Notes: generated by a model not told the origin, from the sequence alone. 64,000 nucleotides of DNA from Lentimicrobiaceae bacterium (GCA_023227965.1 JALOCA010000003.1:62001-126000); one strand, 5' to 3'. Positions 26,694 to 36,104 are shown, counted from the first letter of the stretch. Numbers and translations: made by a program.

Positions 26694-26787
26694 TTACACA
26701 GGATAGTAAAATAATCCCCCGTGGCTTCACACTAAAACATTCGGAAATTTAGTTTACTTTAGCAACATCTTTTTCCCGGTTATTGCA

Positions 26788-29700
26788 ATGCACGTACAAC
26801 CCGCTTCCAACCCTGTATCTTTTATCCGGTGGTTTTTCACAGCGGTATTGTTTTTCATCCTGATACATCCTACGGCAACGGCACAGTTTTATAACGGTTC
26901 ACAACTCAATTTTGGTAGAAATCGTGTTCAATACAACGATTTTTTCTGGACATACTACCGGTTCGATAAATTTGATACTTATTTTTATCTCAATGGGAGA
27001 GAACTGGCTGTTTTTACTGCAAAATATGCAAAAGCCATCCTGCCCGAACTGGAAAAAAAGCTGGAAGCCACACTGGAAGGCAAACTACAGTTTATCATTT
27101 ACAATTCGCTTTCCGATTTAAAACAAAGTAATATCGGCTTCATCAGCAATCAGCAGTATAATACGGGAGGGGTTACCCATATCATAGGGAAAAAAATATT
27201 CCTGTTTTTCGATGGTAGCCACGTGGGGCTCCAAAAACAAATCAGAGCCGGAATAAGCAAAATATTGCTCGAAAATGCTGTGTATGGAGGAAATATCGGC
27301 TCACAGTTAAAAAATTCCACCCTCTTCAATTTACCTGACTGGTATGTTAACGGGCTGGTTTCTTACATAAGCGAAGACTGGAACACGGATATAGATAACC
27401 ATGTTCGCGAAATATTTGCCACAGGAAAATATAAGCATTTTAATCAGTTGGTTTCTTCCGGCGAAGCTCTATATGCCGGACATTCTATCTGGAAATTTAT
27501 TGCCGAAAGGTATGGCGAAACAGTTATCCCGGGCATCATTTACGCATCACGAATTAATAAAGGAATAGAAAGTGGGTTTAACGTCATGTTAGGTTTGTCG
27601 TTAAAAGAGATGGTAAGGGAATGGAAACACTTTTACCTGTTAAAATACAATCTTCCCGATTCGCTTCAACAGCAGCCAGCCGGTGAAAAATTAATCAAAA
27701 AACCAAAAAGTTCCTTGGTGTTTGCCCGTCCTAAAATTAGTCCCGACGGTACACTTATTGTTTATACAACCAATGAATTGGGACGATATACAATTTGGTT
27801 GAAAGACGTTACAAGCGGGAAGGCAAGGCGAATTTTTAAACGGGGCTATGCACTCGACGAAAAAGTGGACTATTCGTTCCCGTTGCTGGCATGGCATCCC
27901 AGCGGAAAACTACTCGCATTTATCATCGAAGCCAAAGGACAACTTTGGTTGTATTTTTATACTCCCGAAAACCGCAAACTTATCAAACAGGGGTTGTTTG
28001 GTTTCCAGAAAGTGCTCGACTTTTCTTACTCCCCTGATGGGAAAACATTTGTGTTTTCGGCACAACAACGCGGACAATCCGATATTTTTATTTACAACAT
28101 CGCTGCCAATTCGTACCAGAATATCACCCAGGACATTTTCGATGATCTTAACCCGGCATATATCAGCAACGGGCGGGAAATTGTTTTCAGTTCCAACCGC
28201 GACAATGATACTCTGAAGGGAAATAACAATTTTTTGCCCGCAAGTCTTTCCTCTAATTTCGACTTGTTTGTATATAACCCCGCTGCTACAGACAAGCTTT
28301 TGCACCGTATTACCGAAACCACGCTTGCCGTTGAAACTCAACCCATGGAATATGCCCCGGGCTTCATTACATACCTGAGCGATGAAAACGGAATCAACAA
28401 CCGCTATCTTGCCCGGTTCGACAGTGCCATCACCTATGTAGATACCGTTACCCATTACAAATATTTCGCAATAAAATATCCTATTACCAACTATACGCAC
28501 AACATCATCTATCAGGATGTTAATATTGCTTCAGGCATGCTTTCCGAAGTAGTAAGGTCGAATGGCAGGTATTATATTTATTACCATAACAGGCTGCTTC
28601 CTTCACAAATGCCGGAAAACATGCCTCTGACACTGAATGCTACGCCCTACATGCAACAGAAACAAGCAGAAGCGAAAAAAACAGCAGAAAAAACGAAAAA
28701 AGAACCTAAAAAAACCAACGGGAAAAAACGGAAACGGTTTGTAAATGTTTATGTAAAAGATGTTCCCACCCCTCCAACTGACACAACTCTGCAAAGGAAG
28801 GAAATACCGGTATCTACCCGGCAAAATTTCATCAGGATAAACGATGACGGTGGTGATACATTATGGCTTCCTCAAAAATTACCTGACGAACCGGCAGTTT
28901 TTACTCCTCCCCGAGCCGATACCAATCGTTTTAAACAGCGAAATTACAATGTGGAATATTCAGTTAATGAATTAATTACCCAGGTTGATTTTAATTTTCT
29001 CAACTATACATACCAGCCTTTTACCGGGGGTGGCGGACCTGTTTATATGAATCCGGGTACTAATGCCCTGCTGAAAGTAGGAATTACTGATCTGCTGGAA
29101 GATTTTAGAATTACCGGGGGTGTACGACTGAATTACAACCTTATAAACAACGAGTACCTGCTAAGTATCGCCAATGCAAGAGGCAGGCTTGACAAGGAAC
29201 TGGTTTTCCACCGGCAAACACTCGAAGAAGACAATGGCTACTCAGTAATCAGACACCATACCCATGAGATTTTTCACATTCTCACCTATCCGCTCGACCA
29301 GGCTTTGAGCCTGAAAGGTACTTTTCTTTACCGCAACGATCAGATGGTTTATCTTTCAACTGACTATTACAACCTGAGGAAAAAAAATATTTACCAGAAC
29401 TGGGGAGGACTGAAAGGAGAATTAATCTTTGATGCTACCCGCGACGTGGGTTTAAACCTTTACTATGGAACCCGTTATAAAATTTTTGCCGAGTATTACC
29501 AGCTTGTTGACGGAAAACAAAAAAATATGATAGTTCTTGGCCTCGATTTCAGAAACTATAAAAAAATACATCGCACTCTGATTTGGGCAAATCGTTTTGC
29601 AGCCAGCACTTCGTTAGGCAACAGCAAGCTGATGTATTATCTGGGAGGAGTCGACAACTGGCTTGCCCCTGGATTTATGAACCAAACTCCGATTGATTAC

Positions 29701-30129
29701 TCACAAAACTACACTTTTCAAACCCTTGCAACCAATATGCGCGGGTTTAATCAAAATATCCGCAACGGCAATAGTTTTGCTATTATCAACAGTGAGCTTC
29801 GCTTGCCGGTTTTCCGATATTTTTTGAACCGCCCCCTGCGTTCCGATTTCCTTACTAATTTTCAAATAATTGCTTTCGGAGACGTTGGCACTGCCTGGAC
29901 GGGATTTTCGCCTTACAGTGACGATAACTTTTTATACACCCGTATTATTTACAACGGTCCGATGAAAATTACCGTAAAACAAAAAAAAGAACCCATAGTG
30001 GCAGCCTACGGACTGGGTTTACGTTCCAAAATATTTGGCTATTTTGTGCGTGCCGATTATGGTTGGGGCATTGAAGACAAAAAAGTAAACAAAGGTTATT
30101 TTTATCTTTCTTTGAATCTTGATTTTTAA
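26788..30129 (+). CDS. Outer-membrane-type protein: degenerate peptidase-MA-like, TolB-like propeller and BamA-like barrel fusion
   Basis: This 1113-aa exported protein has a signal peptide (about 15-33, ending ATAQ). An alpha-helical N-terminal region (about 45-290) contains LPDWYVNGLVSYISEDW, typical of gluzincin/peptidase-MA-like domains, although no HExxH is present. A TolB/PD40-type beta-propeller follows at about 310-520, with motifs such as ARPKISPDGT, FSYSPDGKTFVFSAQ and EIVFSSNRD. A Lys-rich linker (about 630-650) precedes a C-terminal outer-membrane barrel resembling the surface-antigen/BamA family, ending in a terminal Phe. I infer outer-membrane location; the role is unknown. Confidence 0.8.
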   Translation: MHVQPASNPVSFIRWFFTAVLFFILIHPTATAQFYNGSQLNFGRNRVQYNDFFWTYYRFDKFDTYFYLNGRELAVFTAKYAKAILPELEKKLEATLEGKLQFIIYNSLSDLKQSNIGFISNQQYNTGGVTHIIGKKIFLFFDGSHVGLQKQIRAGISKILLENAVYGGNIGSQLKNSTLFNLPDWYVNGLVSYISEDWNTDIDNHVREIFATGKYKHFNQLVSSGEALYAGHSIWKFIAERYGETVIPGIIYASRINKGIESGFNVMLGLSLKEMVREWKHFYLLKYNLPDSLQQQPAGEKLIKKPKSSLVFARPKISPDGTLIVYTTNELGRYTIWLKDVTSGKARRIFKRGYALDEKVDYSFPLLAWHPSGKLLAFIIEAKGQLWLYFYTPENRKLIKQGLFGFQKVLDFSYSPDGKTFVFSAQQRGQSDIFIYNIAANSYQNITQDIFDDLNPAYISNGREIVFSSNRDNDTLKGNNNFLPASLSSNFDLFVYNPAATDKLLHRITETTLAVETQPMEYAPGFITYLSDENGINNRYLARFDSAITYVDTVTHYKYFAIKYPITNYTHNIIYQDVNIASGMLSEVVRSNGRYYIYYHNRLLPSQMPENMPLTLNATPYMQQKQAEAKKTAEKTKKEPKKTNGKKRKRFVNVYVKDVPTPPTDTTLQRKEIPVSTRQNFIRINDDGGDTLWLPQKLPDEPAVFTPPRADTNRFKQRNYNVEYSVNELITQVDFNFLNYTYQPFTGGGGPVYMNPGTNALLKVGITDLLEDFRITGGVRLNYNLINNEYLLSIANARGRLDKELVFHRQTLEEDNGYSVIRHHTHEIFHILTYPLDQALSLKGTFLYRNDQMVYLSTDYYNLRKKNIYQNWGGLKGELIFDATRDVGLNLYYGTRYKIFAEYYQLVDGKQKNMIVLGLDFRNYKKIHRTLIWANRFAASTSLGNSKLMYYLGGVDNWLAPGFMNQTPIDYSQNYTFQTLATNMRGFNQNIRNGNSFAIINSELRLPVFRYFLNRPLRSDFLTNFQIIAFGDVGTAWTGFSPYSDDNFLYTRIIYNGPMKITVKQKKEPIVAAYGLGLRSKIFGYFVRADYGWGIEDKKVNKGYFYLSLNLDF

Positions 30130-30146
30130 TTCCATAAAATAAACGT

Positions 30147-30515
30147 ATGAATATTTCAACTATACTGATACTTCTCGTAATAGGACTTGCTGCCGGAGTT
30201 TTCGGAGGGATGGTAGGATTGGGAGGCGGGGTAATAATGATACCTGCCATGATTTATTTTCTGGGAGTTGACCAGTATACCGCCCAGGGAACAAGCCTTG
30301 CCGTGATGCTTCCACCGGTAGGACTGTTTGCGGTATACAACTACTACAAAGCCGGCAGTTGCGACCTCCGCTATGCACTTATCATCGCACTGGCTTTTAT
30401 CATCGGCGGATATTTTGGTTCGAAAATTTCGTTAAACATCCCGATTGCCACTATGAAAAAAATATTTGCCGTAGCCCTGATCCTTATTGCCGTAAATATG
30501 CTTATAAAAAAATGA
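30147..30515 (+). CDS. Half-size TauE/SafE-family membrane protein
   Basis: This 122-aa, four-helix membrane protein starts with the family repeat VIGLAAGVFGGMVGLGGGVI and continues TAQGTSLAVMLPP and FIIGGYFGSKISLNIP. Full-length TauE/SafE anion exporters have about 240-260 aa and two such halves, so this is a single half that would need to dimerise. There is no sign of a frameshifted second half downstream. It overlaps the next gene by 4 bp. A role in sulfite or organosulfur anion export is inferred from the family only. Confidence 0.8.
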   Translation: MNISTILILLVIGLAAGVFGGMVGLGGGVIMIPAMIYFLGVDQYTAQGTSLAVMLPPVGLFAVYNYYKAGSCDLRYALIIALAFIIGGYFGSKISLNIPIATMKKIFAVALILIAVNMLIKK

Positions 30516-30958
30516 CAGTTATCCCTCCTGTTGATAAAAGAATATTAAAATTCATCCGGCAACATCATATTTTTACCCTTGCTACTGTCGTGGATACACA
30601 GCCTTATGTTGCCACTTGTTTTTATGTTTATATCGAAGAAAATAACCAGTTTATTTTTACGTCCGACGACCATACCCGGCATGCAAAAGAAATGCAGATA
30701 CAACCTCGCGTGGCAGGTGCCATAGCCCTCGAAACACGAATCATCGGGAAAATACAGGGAATTCAGTTTACCGGTGTTGCCCGAAAATTAGAAAAAGAAG
30801 AGTTGAAGATTGCCGGACACGCTTATGCTGCCAAATTTCCAGTAGCTCGACTGATGGAAACTACTTTATGGAGCATTCAGCCTGATTTTATGAAAATGAC
30901 ACATAACTTACTGGGATTCGGAAAAAAATTGATTTGGGAAACTACTGAACCTCTTTAA
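30512..30958 (+). CDS. Pyridoxamine 5'-phosphate oxidase-like flavin split-barrel protein
   Basis: This 148-aa cytoplasmic protein has the FMN-binding split-barrel pattern: RQHHIFTLATVVDTQPYVAT, then FIFTSDDHTRHAKEMQ and VAGAIALETRIIGKIQGIQF. It is close to the YhbP-like/general-stress group rather than true PdxH. I chose the ATG at 30512, which overlaps the TauE stop as ATGA, over the longer frame opening at 30359 that lies inside the TauE gene. The substrate is unknown. Confidence 0.8.
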   Translation: MTVIPPVDKRILKFIRQHHIFTLATVVDTQPYVATCFYVYIEENNQFIFTSDDHTRHAKEMQIQPRVAGAIALETRIIGKIQGIQFTGVARKLEKEELKIAGHAYAAKFPVARLMETTLWSIQPDFMKMTHNLLGFGKKLIWETTEPL

Positions 30959-31166
30959 GGATTTATTCACGCATATAATATTTATTTTTAGTATATTATA
31001 TAAACTATATTCTTTTTTGTTAATAATTCTTTTTTGAATAAGACTATCTCCGGTTGTATCTTGCTTTAGGCTTTTTCTCTTCGTGTTTTTTATTGTAGCT
31101 ATTTTGAAAACAACAAGTTGAAAAAAACAAAATATTCACACTTCAAAAATCGTTATCTTCTAACAA

Positions 31167-33857
31167 ATGGATACAGACCTATTTAATCAAAAAATTGAAG
31201 AAGACACCAAGTCTGGTTTTTATAATGAAATGTTGGAAAAACGATCCCGTCCGGTTTTTCCTGATGAAAGCTTTTCTTCTGAAAGCCCAAAGACTAATCA
31301 AGTACAAGAAACAGAAAAGAATATAAAAAAAATGGTGAATTTTTCACACAAAGAAATTTTAGAAAAGTCCACTGAATATTTTGGTGGCGACACCTTGGCG
31401 GCCAACGTTTGGATGAACAAATATGCACTGAAAAGCAGCGATGCAAAAATCTATGAGCTGACACCCGACGATATGCACCATCGTCTTGCCAGAGAAATTG
31501 CCCGTATTGAACAAAAGTATCCCAACCCGATGGGCGAGGAAGAAATTTACAAGTTGTTCAAAAACTTCAGGTATATCATCCCTCAGGGAAGCCCCATGGC
31601 GGGCATAGGGAATAATTTTCAGGCGTCCTCGTTGTCTAACTGTTTTGTTATCGGTAATTCAAGCGATTCGTATGGGGGCATCATGAAAGCTGACCAGGAA
31701 CAGGTACAACTAATGAAACGTCGTGGAGGTGTCGGACACGATCTTTCGCACATCCGCCCTACGGGAAGCCCGGTAAAAAACAGTGCGCTTACCTCTACCG
31801 GCATAGTTCCTTTTATGGAAAGATATTCCAACTCGACAAGAGAAGTAGCCCAGGATGGCAGAAGAGGCGCATTGATGCTCAGCATTTCTGTAAAACATCC
31901 CGATGCCGAAAATTTTATTGATGCTAAACTTGAACAGGGAAAAGTTACCGGAGCTAACGTTTCAGTAAAAATTGATGATGCGTTTATGCAGGCAGTAGTG
32001 AATAATACTACCTATGTACAAAAATACCCCATTGACTCCGACACACCTGTTTTTACCAAGGAAATTGATGCCCGCGTCCTGTGGGATAAAATTATCCACA
32101 ATGCCTGGAAATCTGCCGAACCCGGCGTTTTGTTCTGGGATACCATCATCAGCGAATCTCTTCCCGATTGTTATGCCGACCTGGGTTTTAAAACTGTTTC
32201 CACGAATCCATGCGGCGAAATACCTCTTTGCCCCTACGATAGTTGCCGCCTGCTTGCAATCAATTTGTACAGTTATGTTGATAATCCTTTTTCCGACAAT
32301 GCCCAGTTCAACTCCGAACTTTTTACCAGGCATGCCCGCGCTGCTCTTCGGATTATGGACGATATCATTGACCTCGAAACAGAAAAAATAGATAAAATTC
32401 TCGAAAAAATTAATTCCGACCCCGAGGATGAAGAAACCAAACGCATAGAAAAAAAACTCTGGGAAAATATCCGGAAGAAAACCCTACAGGGACGTCGTAC
32501 CGGGATAGGCATCACTGCCGAAGGCGACATGCTTGCCGCTTTGGGCTGCCGTTATGGAACCGAAGTAGCCACCGAATTTTCGGTTGAAGTGCATAAAATG
32601 TTGGCTATTGAAGCGTACCGTTCGTCAGTGCAGTTAGCCAAAGAAAGAGGCCCCTTCCAGGTATTCAACGCCGAAAGAGAAAAAAATAATCCTTTTATCG
32701 AACGCATTCGTCAGGCTGACCCGCAGGTATATTCAGACATGCTTGTCTATGGAAGGCGCAACATTGCTATGCTAACCATAGCTCCCACAGGAAGTGTAAG
32801 TATTTGCACACAAACCACCTCCGGTATAGAACCTGTTTTCATGATCAGCTACAAACGCCGCCGGAAAGTAAACCCGAACGACAAAAATGTACATATCACC
32901 TTTATTGATGAAGTGGGCGATGCCTGGGAAGAATACAATGTTTTTCATCCCAAGTTTATAAAATGGCTGAAGGTTAAAGGCTATGATGTGGAAAAAGTGA
33001 TGAACATGCCCGACGAAGAACTGAATCCCATCATTCAGGAATCACCTTATTACAAAGCAACCTCTAATGACGTTGACTGGCTAAGCAAGGTGCGTATGCA
33101 GGGAGCCGTGCAAAAATGGGTTGATCATTCCATAAGTGTTACCGTAAATCTTCCCAAAGATGTAAGCGAAGAATTGGTTAGCAATGTATATCAAACTGCC
33201 TGGGAAAGCGGCTGCAAAGGCATGACCATTTACCGTGAAGGCTCGCGCAAAGGTGTATTGGTAAGCAACGATAAAAAGGACAATGAACAGGATAACGAAT
33301 TCAGGGAAACAAAAGCTCCGCCACGTCCCAAAAAACTAGAAGCCGAGATAGTACGTTTCCAAAATGATTACGAAAAATGGGTGGCAGTTGTAGGCTTGCT
33401 CGATGGCAAACCCTACGAAATTTTTACCGGAAAAGCCGATAATTTCTTTCTACCTCCTACGGTAAATAAAGGCTGGGTAATCAAAAACAAAACATCGGAA
33501 AATACACGCGCCCGCTACGATTTTCAGTTCGAGGATAAAGACGGCTATAATGTTACTATCGAAGGGCTTTCGCGTACTTTCGACACCGAATACTGGAACT
33601 ACGCCAAACTTATTTCGGGCATCCTTCGCCATGGTATGCCGTTACACATTGTGGTTGACCTCATATCTAACCTCCGTCTCGACAAGGAAAATATCAATAC
33701 CTGGCTGAACGGGGTTACCCGAGCACTGAAAAAGTTTATCCCTGACGGCACACCCGCCTCCTCTGCCAAATGCCCCGAATGCGGCGAAAAAGGTACATTG
33801 GCTTACAAAGAAGGCTGCCTTTCCTGCCAAAGTTGCGGCTATTCCAAGTGCGGATAG
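31167..33857 (+). CDS. nrdJ: Adenosylcobalamin-dependent (class II) ribonucleotide reductase
   Basis: This 896-aa enzyme reduces ribonucleotides to deoxyribonucleotides with a radical generated from coenzyme B12, independent of oxygen. The barrel motifs are present: SLSNCFVIG, KRRGGVGHDLSHIRPTGS, STNPCGEIPL (radical Cys and Glu), LTIAPTGSVS and GCKGMTIYREGSR. A C-terminal zinc-ribbon-like CPECGEKG with CLSCQSCGYSKCG completes the protein and probably re-reduces the active site. The first 56 residues precede the conserved MVNFSHKEILEKS and look like a poorly conserved extension; that Met is an alternative start. No cobalamin riboswitch or NrdR box was recognised in the 208-bp leader. Confidence 0.95.
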   Translation: MDTDLFNQKIEEDTKSGFYNEMLEKRSRPVFPDESFSSESPKTNQVQETEKNIKKMVNFSHKEILEKSTEYFGGDTLAANVWMNKYALKSSDAKIYELTPDDMHHRLAREIARIEQKYPNPMGEEEIYKLFKNFRYIIPQGSPMAGIGNNFQASSLSNCFVIGNSSDSYGGIMKADQEQVQLMKRRGGVGHDLSHIRPTGSPVKNSALTSTGIVPFMERYSNSTREVAQDGRRGALMLSISVKHPDAENFIDAKLEQGKVTGANVSVKIDDAFMQAVVNNTTYVQKYPIDSDTPVFTKEIDARVLWDKIIHNAWKSAEPGVLFWDTIISESLPDCYADLGFKTVSTNPCGEIPLCPYDSCRLLAINLYSYVDNPFSDNAQFNSELFTRHARAALRIMDDIIDLETEKIDKILEKINSDPEDEETKRIEKKLWENIRKKTLQGRRTGIGITAEGDMLAALGCRYGTEVATEFSVEVHKMLAIEAYRSSVQLAKERGPFQVFNAEREKNNPFIERIRQADPQVYSDMLVYGRRNIAMLTIAPTGSVSICTQTTSGIEPVFMISYKRRRKVNPNDKNVHITFIDEVGDAWEEYNVFHPKFIKWLKVKGYDVEKVMNMPDEELNPIIQESPYYKATSNDVDWLSKVRMQGAVQKWVDHSISVTVNLPKDVSEELVSNVYQTAWESGCKGMTIYREGSRKGVLVSNDKKDNEQDNEFRETKAPPRPKKLEAEIVRFQNDYEKWVAVVGLLDGKPYEIFTGKADNFFLPPTVNKGWVIKNKTSENTRARYDFQFEDKDGYNVTIEGLSRTFDTEYWNYAKLISGILRHGMPLHIVVDLISNLRLDKENINTWLNGVTRALKKFIPDGTPASSAKCPECGEKGTLAYKEGCLSCQSCGYSKCG

Positions 33858-33892
33858 ACATAACATTATTTATTTAACTTGTTATTGAATGA

Positions 33893-34012
33893 TTACTTTT
33901 CTGTATTGTCCTGAAAAAACCTGACAGAATTTGGATTAATATTCACCCAGGTTCGGAATAAAATGTATTTCCCATCTGCCTGATGATAATCCGTTAGAGT
34001 TTTAATATCCAT
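33893..34012 (-). CDS. Possible 39-aa hypothetical protein
   Basis: ATG at 34012 opens 39 codons with a mixed, protein-like composition (MDIKTLTDYHQADGKYILF, then RTWVNINPNSVRFFQDN) and an in-frame stop just upstream, so no longer form exists. There is no recognisable family and no promoter match. It may be a gene relic or chance. Confidence 0.25.
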   Translation of the reverse strand: MDIKTLTDYHQADGKYILFRTWVNINPNSVRFFQDNTEK

Positions 34013-34042
34013 AGAAAAGATTTTTTATTCTTGATGAATTTT

Positions 34043-34074
34043 CCGTTAGGAGATTAATGATTAATCGCCTACGG
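34043..34074. repeat. Imperfect palindrome in the nrdJ-manC gap
   Basis: CCG(T)TAGG-A-GATTAAT, one central G, then ATTAATC-G-CCTACGG pair almost completely, with one bulged T and one mismatch. A hairpin with a near-zero loop is unlikely in RNA, so a protein-binding site or a repeat-element end is more plausible than a terminator. Confidence 0.45.
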
Positions 34075-34177
34075 CAAAATGTAACATGCTGAAATATTAC
34101 AAGAATGGTTTGCAACCTTACACCAAACTCAGGTTTGAATTTTGCTTCCTGTAAAGCTATTTCAGGAAATCCGCTAC

Positions 34178-35269
34178 TTAAATAAATTTGTCTCCCTTCT
34201 TTTCCTGTATATCATTCACAAACTGGCGGATGTACTGTTCGTTCTGTTTGCGGCATATAAGCAGGATGTTTTCATCTTCCACTACAATGTAATCGTCCAG
34301 ACCCTGAAGAACAACCAATTTATCTTTCGGCATATTGACAATACAATTACTGGTATCGTATGTAAGTACATTATTACCAATAATAGTGTTGTTCTGTTGG
34401 TTTTTGTCCCTGATGTCGTACAGCGAACCCCAGGTACCCAGATCGCTCCATCCAAAATCAGAAGCCAGTACATACACATTATCCGCTTTTTCCATAATTC
34501 CATAGTCAATGGAAATATTTTTGCAGATAGAATAAGCTTGCTGAATAAAATTTGTTTCTTTTTCCGTATTATAAAGAGGAATGCCTTCCTTAAAAATCTC
34601 ATTAACTTCCGTAAGGTGTGTTTCAAATGCATGTAATATGCTGTTGAGTGACCAGATGAAAATGCCGGAATTCCAGAGGAAATCGCCACTTTCCAGAAAT
34701 TGTTTTGCAATTTCCAACTGAGGTTTTTCGGTAAACGTTTTCACCTTGTAAATCCTGGGATCATTCTGATAGCGTGTGTCTTCATTAAACTGAATATAAC
34801 CGTAACCGGTATCCGGGCGGCTGGGCTGGATACCAAGTGTGAGCAACCAAGGATTTTGCGCCGAGGCATTTAATGCCGATTCAATTACTTCTATAAAAAC
34901 ATCTTCCTTTAAAATAATATGATCGGAAGGGGCCACCACTATATTCGCTTTCGGATTTTTACACAATATTTTGTAGCTGGCATATGCAACGCAGGGAGCG
35001 GTATTGCGCCGGAAAGGTTCGCAGAGAATCTGGTCGTCTGTGATATTTGGAATTTGCTGTTTAATCAACCCACGGTACATTTCATTGGTAACGATAAAAA
35101 TATTTTCGGGGGAGCACACCCGTTCAAATCGTTGAAAAGTTTGCTGGATAAGGGTTTTGCCCGTTCCCAAAATATCAATAAACTGTTTGGGATGTGTTGT
35201 GCGGCTCATAGGCCAGAAACGGGCACCTATGCCGCCCGCCATTATGATGCAATAATTATTTTTATTCAT
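34178..35269 (-). CDS. manC: Mannose-1-phosphate guanylyltransferase
   Basis: This 363-aa enzyme makes GDP-mannose from GTP and mannose-1-phosphate for polysaccharide and glycoprotein synthesis. The nucleotidyltransferase signature MAGGIGARFWPMSRTTHPKQ is at residues 10-29, followed by EPFRRNTAPC, VVAPSDHII and the sugar-site FLESGDFLWNSGIF and SIDYGIMEKA motifs. There is no C-terminal phosphomannose isomerase domain, so it is the single-function form. It lies 42 bp after the SprT-like gene on the same strand, an arrangement I recall as common in Bacteroidota. Confidence 0.95.
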   Translation of the reverse strand: MNKNNYCIIMAGGIGARFWPMSRTTHPKQFIDILGTGKTLIQQTFQRFERVCSPENIFIVTNEMYRGLIKQQIPNITDDQILCEPFRRNTAPCVAYASYKILCKNPKANIVVAPSDHIILKEDVFIEVIESALNASAQNPWLLTLGIQPSRPDTGYGYIQFNEDTRYQNDPRIYKVKTFTEKPQLEIAKQFLESGDFLWNSGIFIWSLNSILHAFETHLTEVNEIFKEGIPLYNTEKETNFIQQAYSICKNISIDYGIMEKADNVYVLASDFGWSDLGTWGSLYDIRDKNQQNNTIIGNNVLTYDTSNCIVNMPKDKLVVLQGLDDYIVVEDENILLICRKQNEQYIRQFVNDIQEKKGDKFI

Positions 35270-35311
35270 GCGAATACGTTTTATTGGTCAAAAATACAAT
35301 TCTTTATAAAA

Positions 35312-35932
35312 CTAATCAAGCGGAAATACTCTTGTTAGCGGATGGAATAAGTACATTTTTTTATTATTCAAACACATACACCTGTACCGTTTTCTTAACT
35401 TTTCATGTTTTTGAAATGTTTTACCTTTAAGCGCCCCGAAAACGCCCCCCGGTTCAACATCCTCAAGCAAAACACCTTCTACGGGGGCATCGTATTGCAA
35501 CATTTCTTTCTGCAAAGCTACATCCGTAGAACCCATCGCCTTTGGGTTTTCCATGTGTTTCTGCAGAGCATGCTGCAAAGAAGGCGGGATGGCATTGTGT
35601 GATAAAATTATTTTCATTAACCCTGCAAAAGTAGTTTTCCACTCCTTACCATGGGGTTTTACTCTGTTTTTGTGTTGTTGCCATACGATAGCATGGGCAA
35701 TTTCATGCACTGTGGTGAGCAAAAACTGGTATGGATTCAACCCTGCATTCACCGTGATTTGATGCACGTTATCGTGGAGTGGTGGTCTGTAATCGCCCAA
35801 CTTGGTTTTTCTCACAGCTTTAATTTTTAAACGGATATTATACTGCATCAGCCATTCCCATAATGGATTAGCTAAAGCAATGGGCACATGCTTTGCCAAA
35901 ATATCTTTTCCCTTGGCGATAGTTTCAGGCAT
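35312..35932 (-). CDS. SprT-like zinc metalloprotease-domain protein
   Basis: This 206-aa cytoplasmic protein has a gluzincin motif HEIAH (residues 76-80) and third ligand His94 in KPHGKEWKTTFAGLMK, the pattern shared by SprT and eukaryotic Spartan. The C-terminal zinc ribbon of Spartan-type proteins is replaced by a basic tail (KGKTFQKHEKLRKRYRCMC). Repair of DNA-protein crosslinks is known for Spartan, but the role of the bacterial SprT-like group is not settled. Its start overlaps the preceding small lipoprotein gene by 8 bp. Confidence 0.85.
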   Translation of the reverse strand: MPETIAKGKDILAKHVPIALANPLWEWLMQYNIRLKIKAVRKTKLGDYRPPLHDNVHQITVNAGLNPYQFLLTTVHEIAHAIVWQQHKNRVKPHGKEWKTTFAGLMKIILSHNAIPPSLQHALQKHMENPKAMGSTDVALQKEMLQYDAPVEGVLLEDVEPGGVFGALKGKTFQKHEKLRKRYRCMCLNNKKMYLFHPLTRVFPLD

Positions 35933-36104
35933 ATCGGAACGTGGAGGTTGTATGAGGAATCAACAGTTGGCATCCGCAATCGTATTTACGGAAGTGATTC
36001 CTGGTTTTTTTAAATTTATGCACCTTATGTTTGGGTGTGGCACACGACATACTAATAAAAATCAGTGTGAAAGCAATCGAAAAAACAATACGGAAACGAA
36101 ACAT
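35925..36104 (-). CDS. Small lipoprotein (59 aa) coupled to the SprT-like gene
   Basis: The frame from ATG 36104 encodes a 59-aa protein with a signal peptide MFRFRIVFSIAFTLIFISMS and Cys21 as likely lipidation site. A strongly basic stretch (TPKHKVHKFKKTRNHFRKY) and a terminal CGC-containing motif YDCGCQ follow. Its stop overlaps the SprT-like start by 8 bp, which supports translation. The lipobox is loose (SMSC). Function is unknown; the compact basic/Cys layout resembles other tiny Bacteroidota lipoproteins. Confidence 0.6.
   Translation of the reverse strand: MFRFRIVFSIAFTLIFISMSCATPKHKVHKFKKTRNHFRKYDCGCQLLIPHTTSTFRYA

Larger units (their letters stand above)
33858..34177. other. 320-bp intergenic region between nrdJ and manC
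   Basis: This convergent region contains a possible 39-aa minus-strand ORF (33893-34012), an imperfect 32-bp palindrome (34043-34074) and a short inverted repeat TTCCTG/CAGGAA (34146-34168) just after the manC stop. None of the repeats is followed by a T-run, so no clear terminator was found. Confidence 0.5.

Noticed and set aside
30959..31166. Cobalamin riboswitch or NrdR box upstream of the B12-dependent ribonucleotide reductase
   Set aside because: I looked for a B12-box-like core and the NrdR palindrome and saw neither in this AT-rich leader; an Infernal scan would decide.
34142..34636. 164-codon plus-strand frame
   Set aside because: It is antisense to manC, whose motifs are unambiguous on the other strand.
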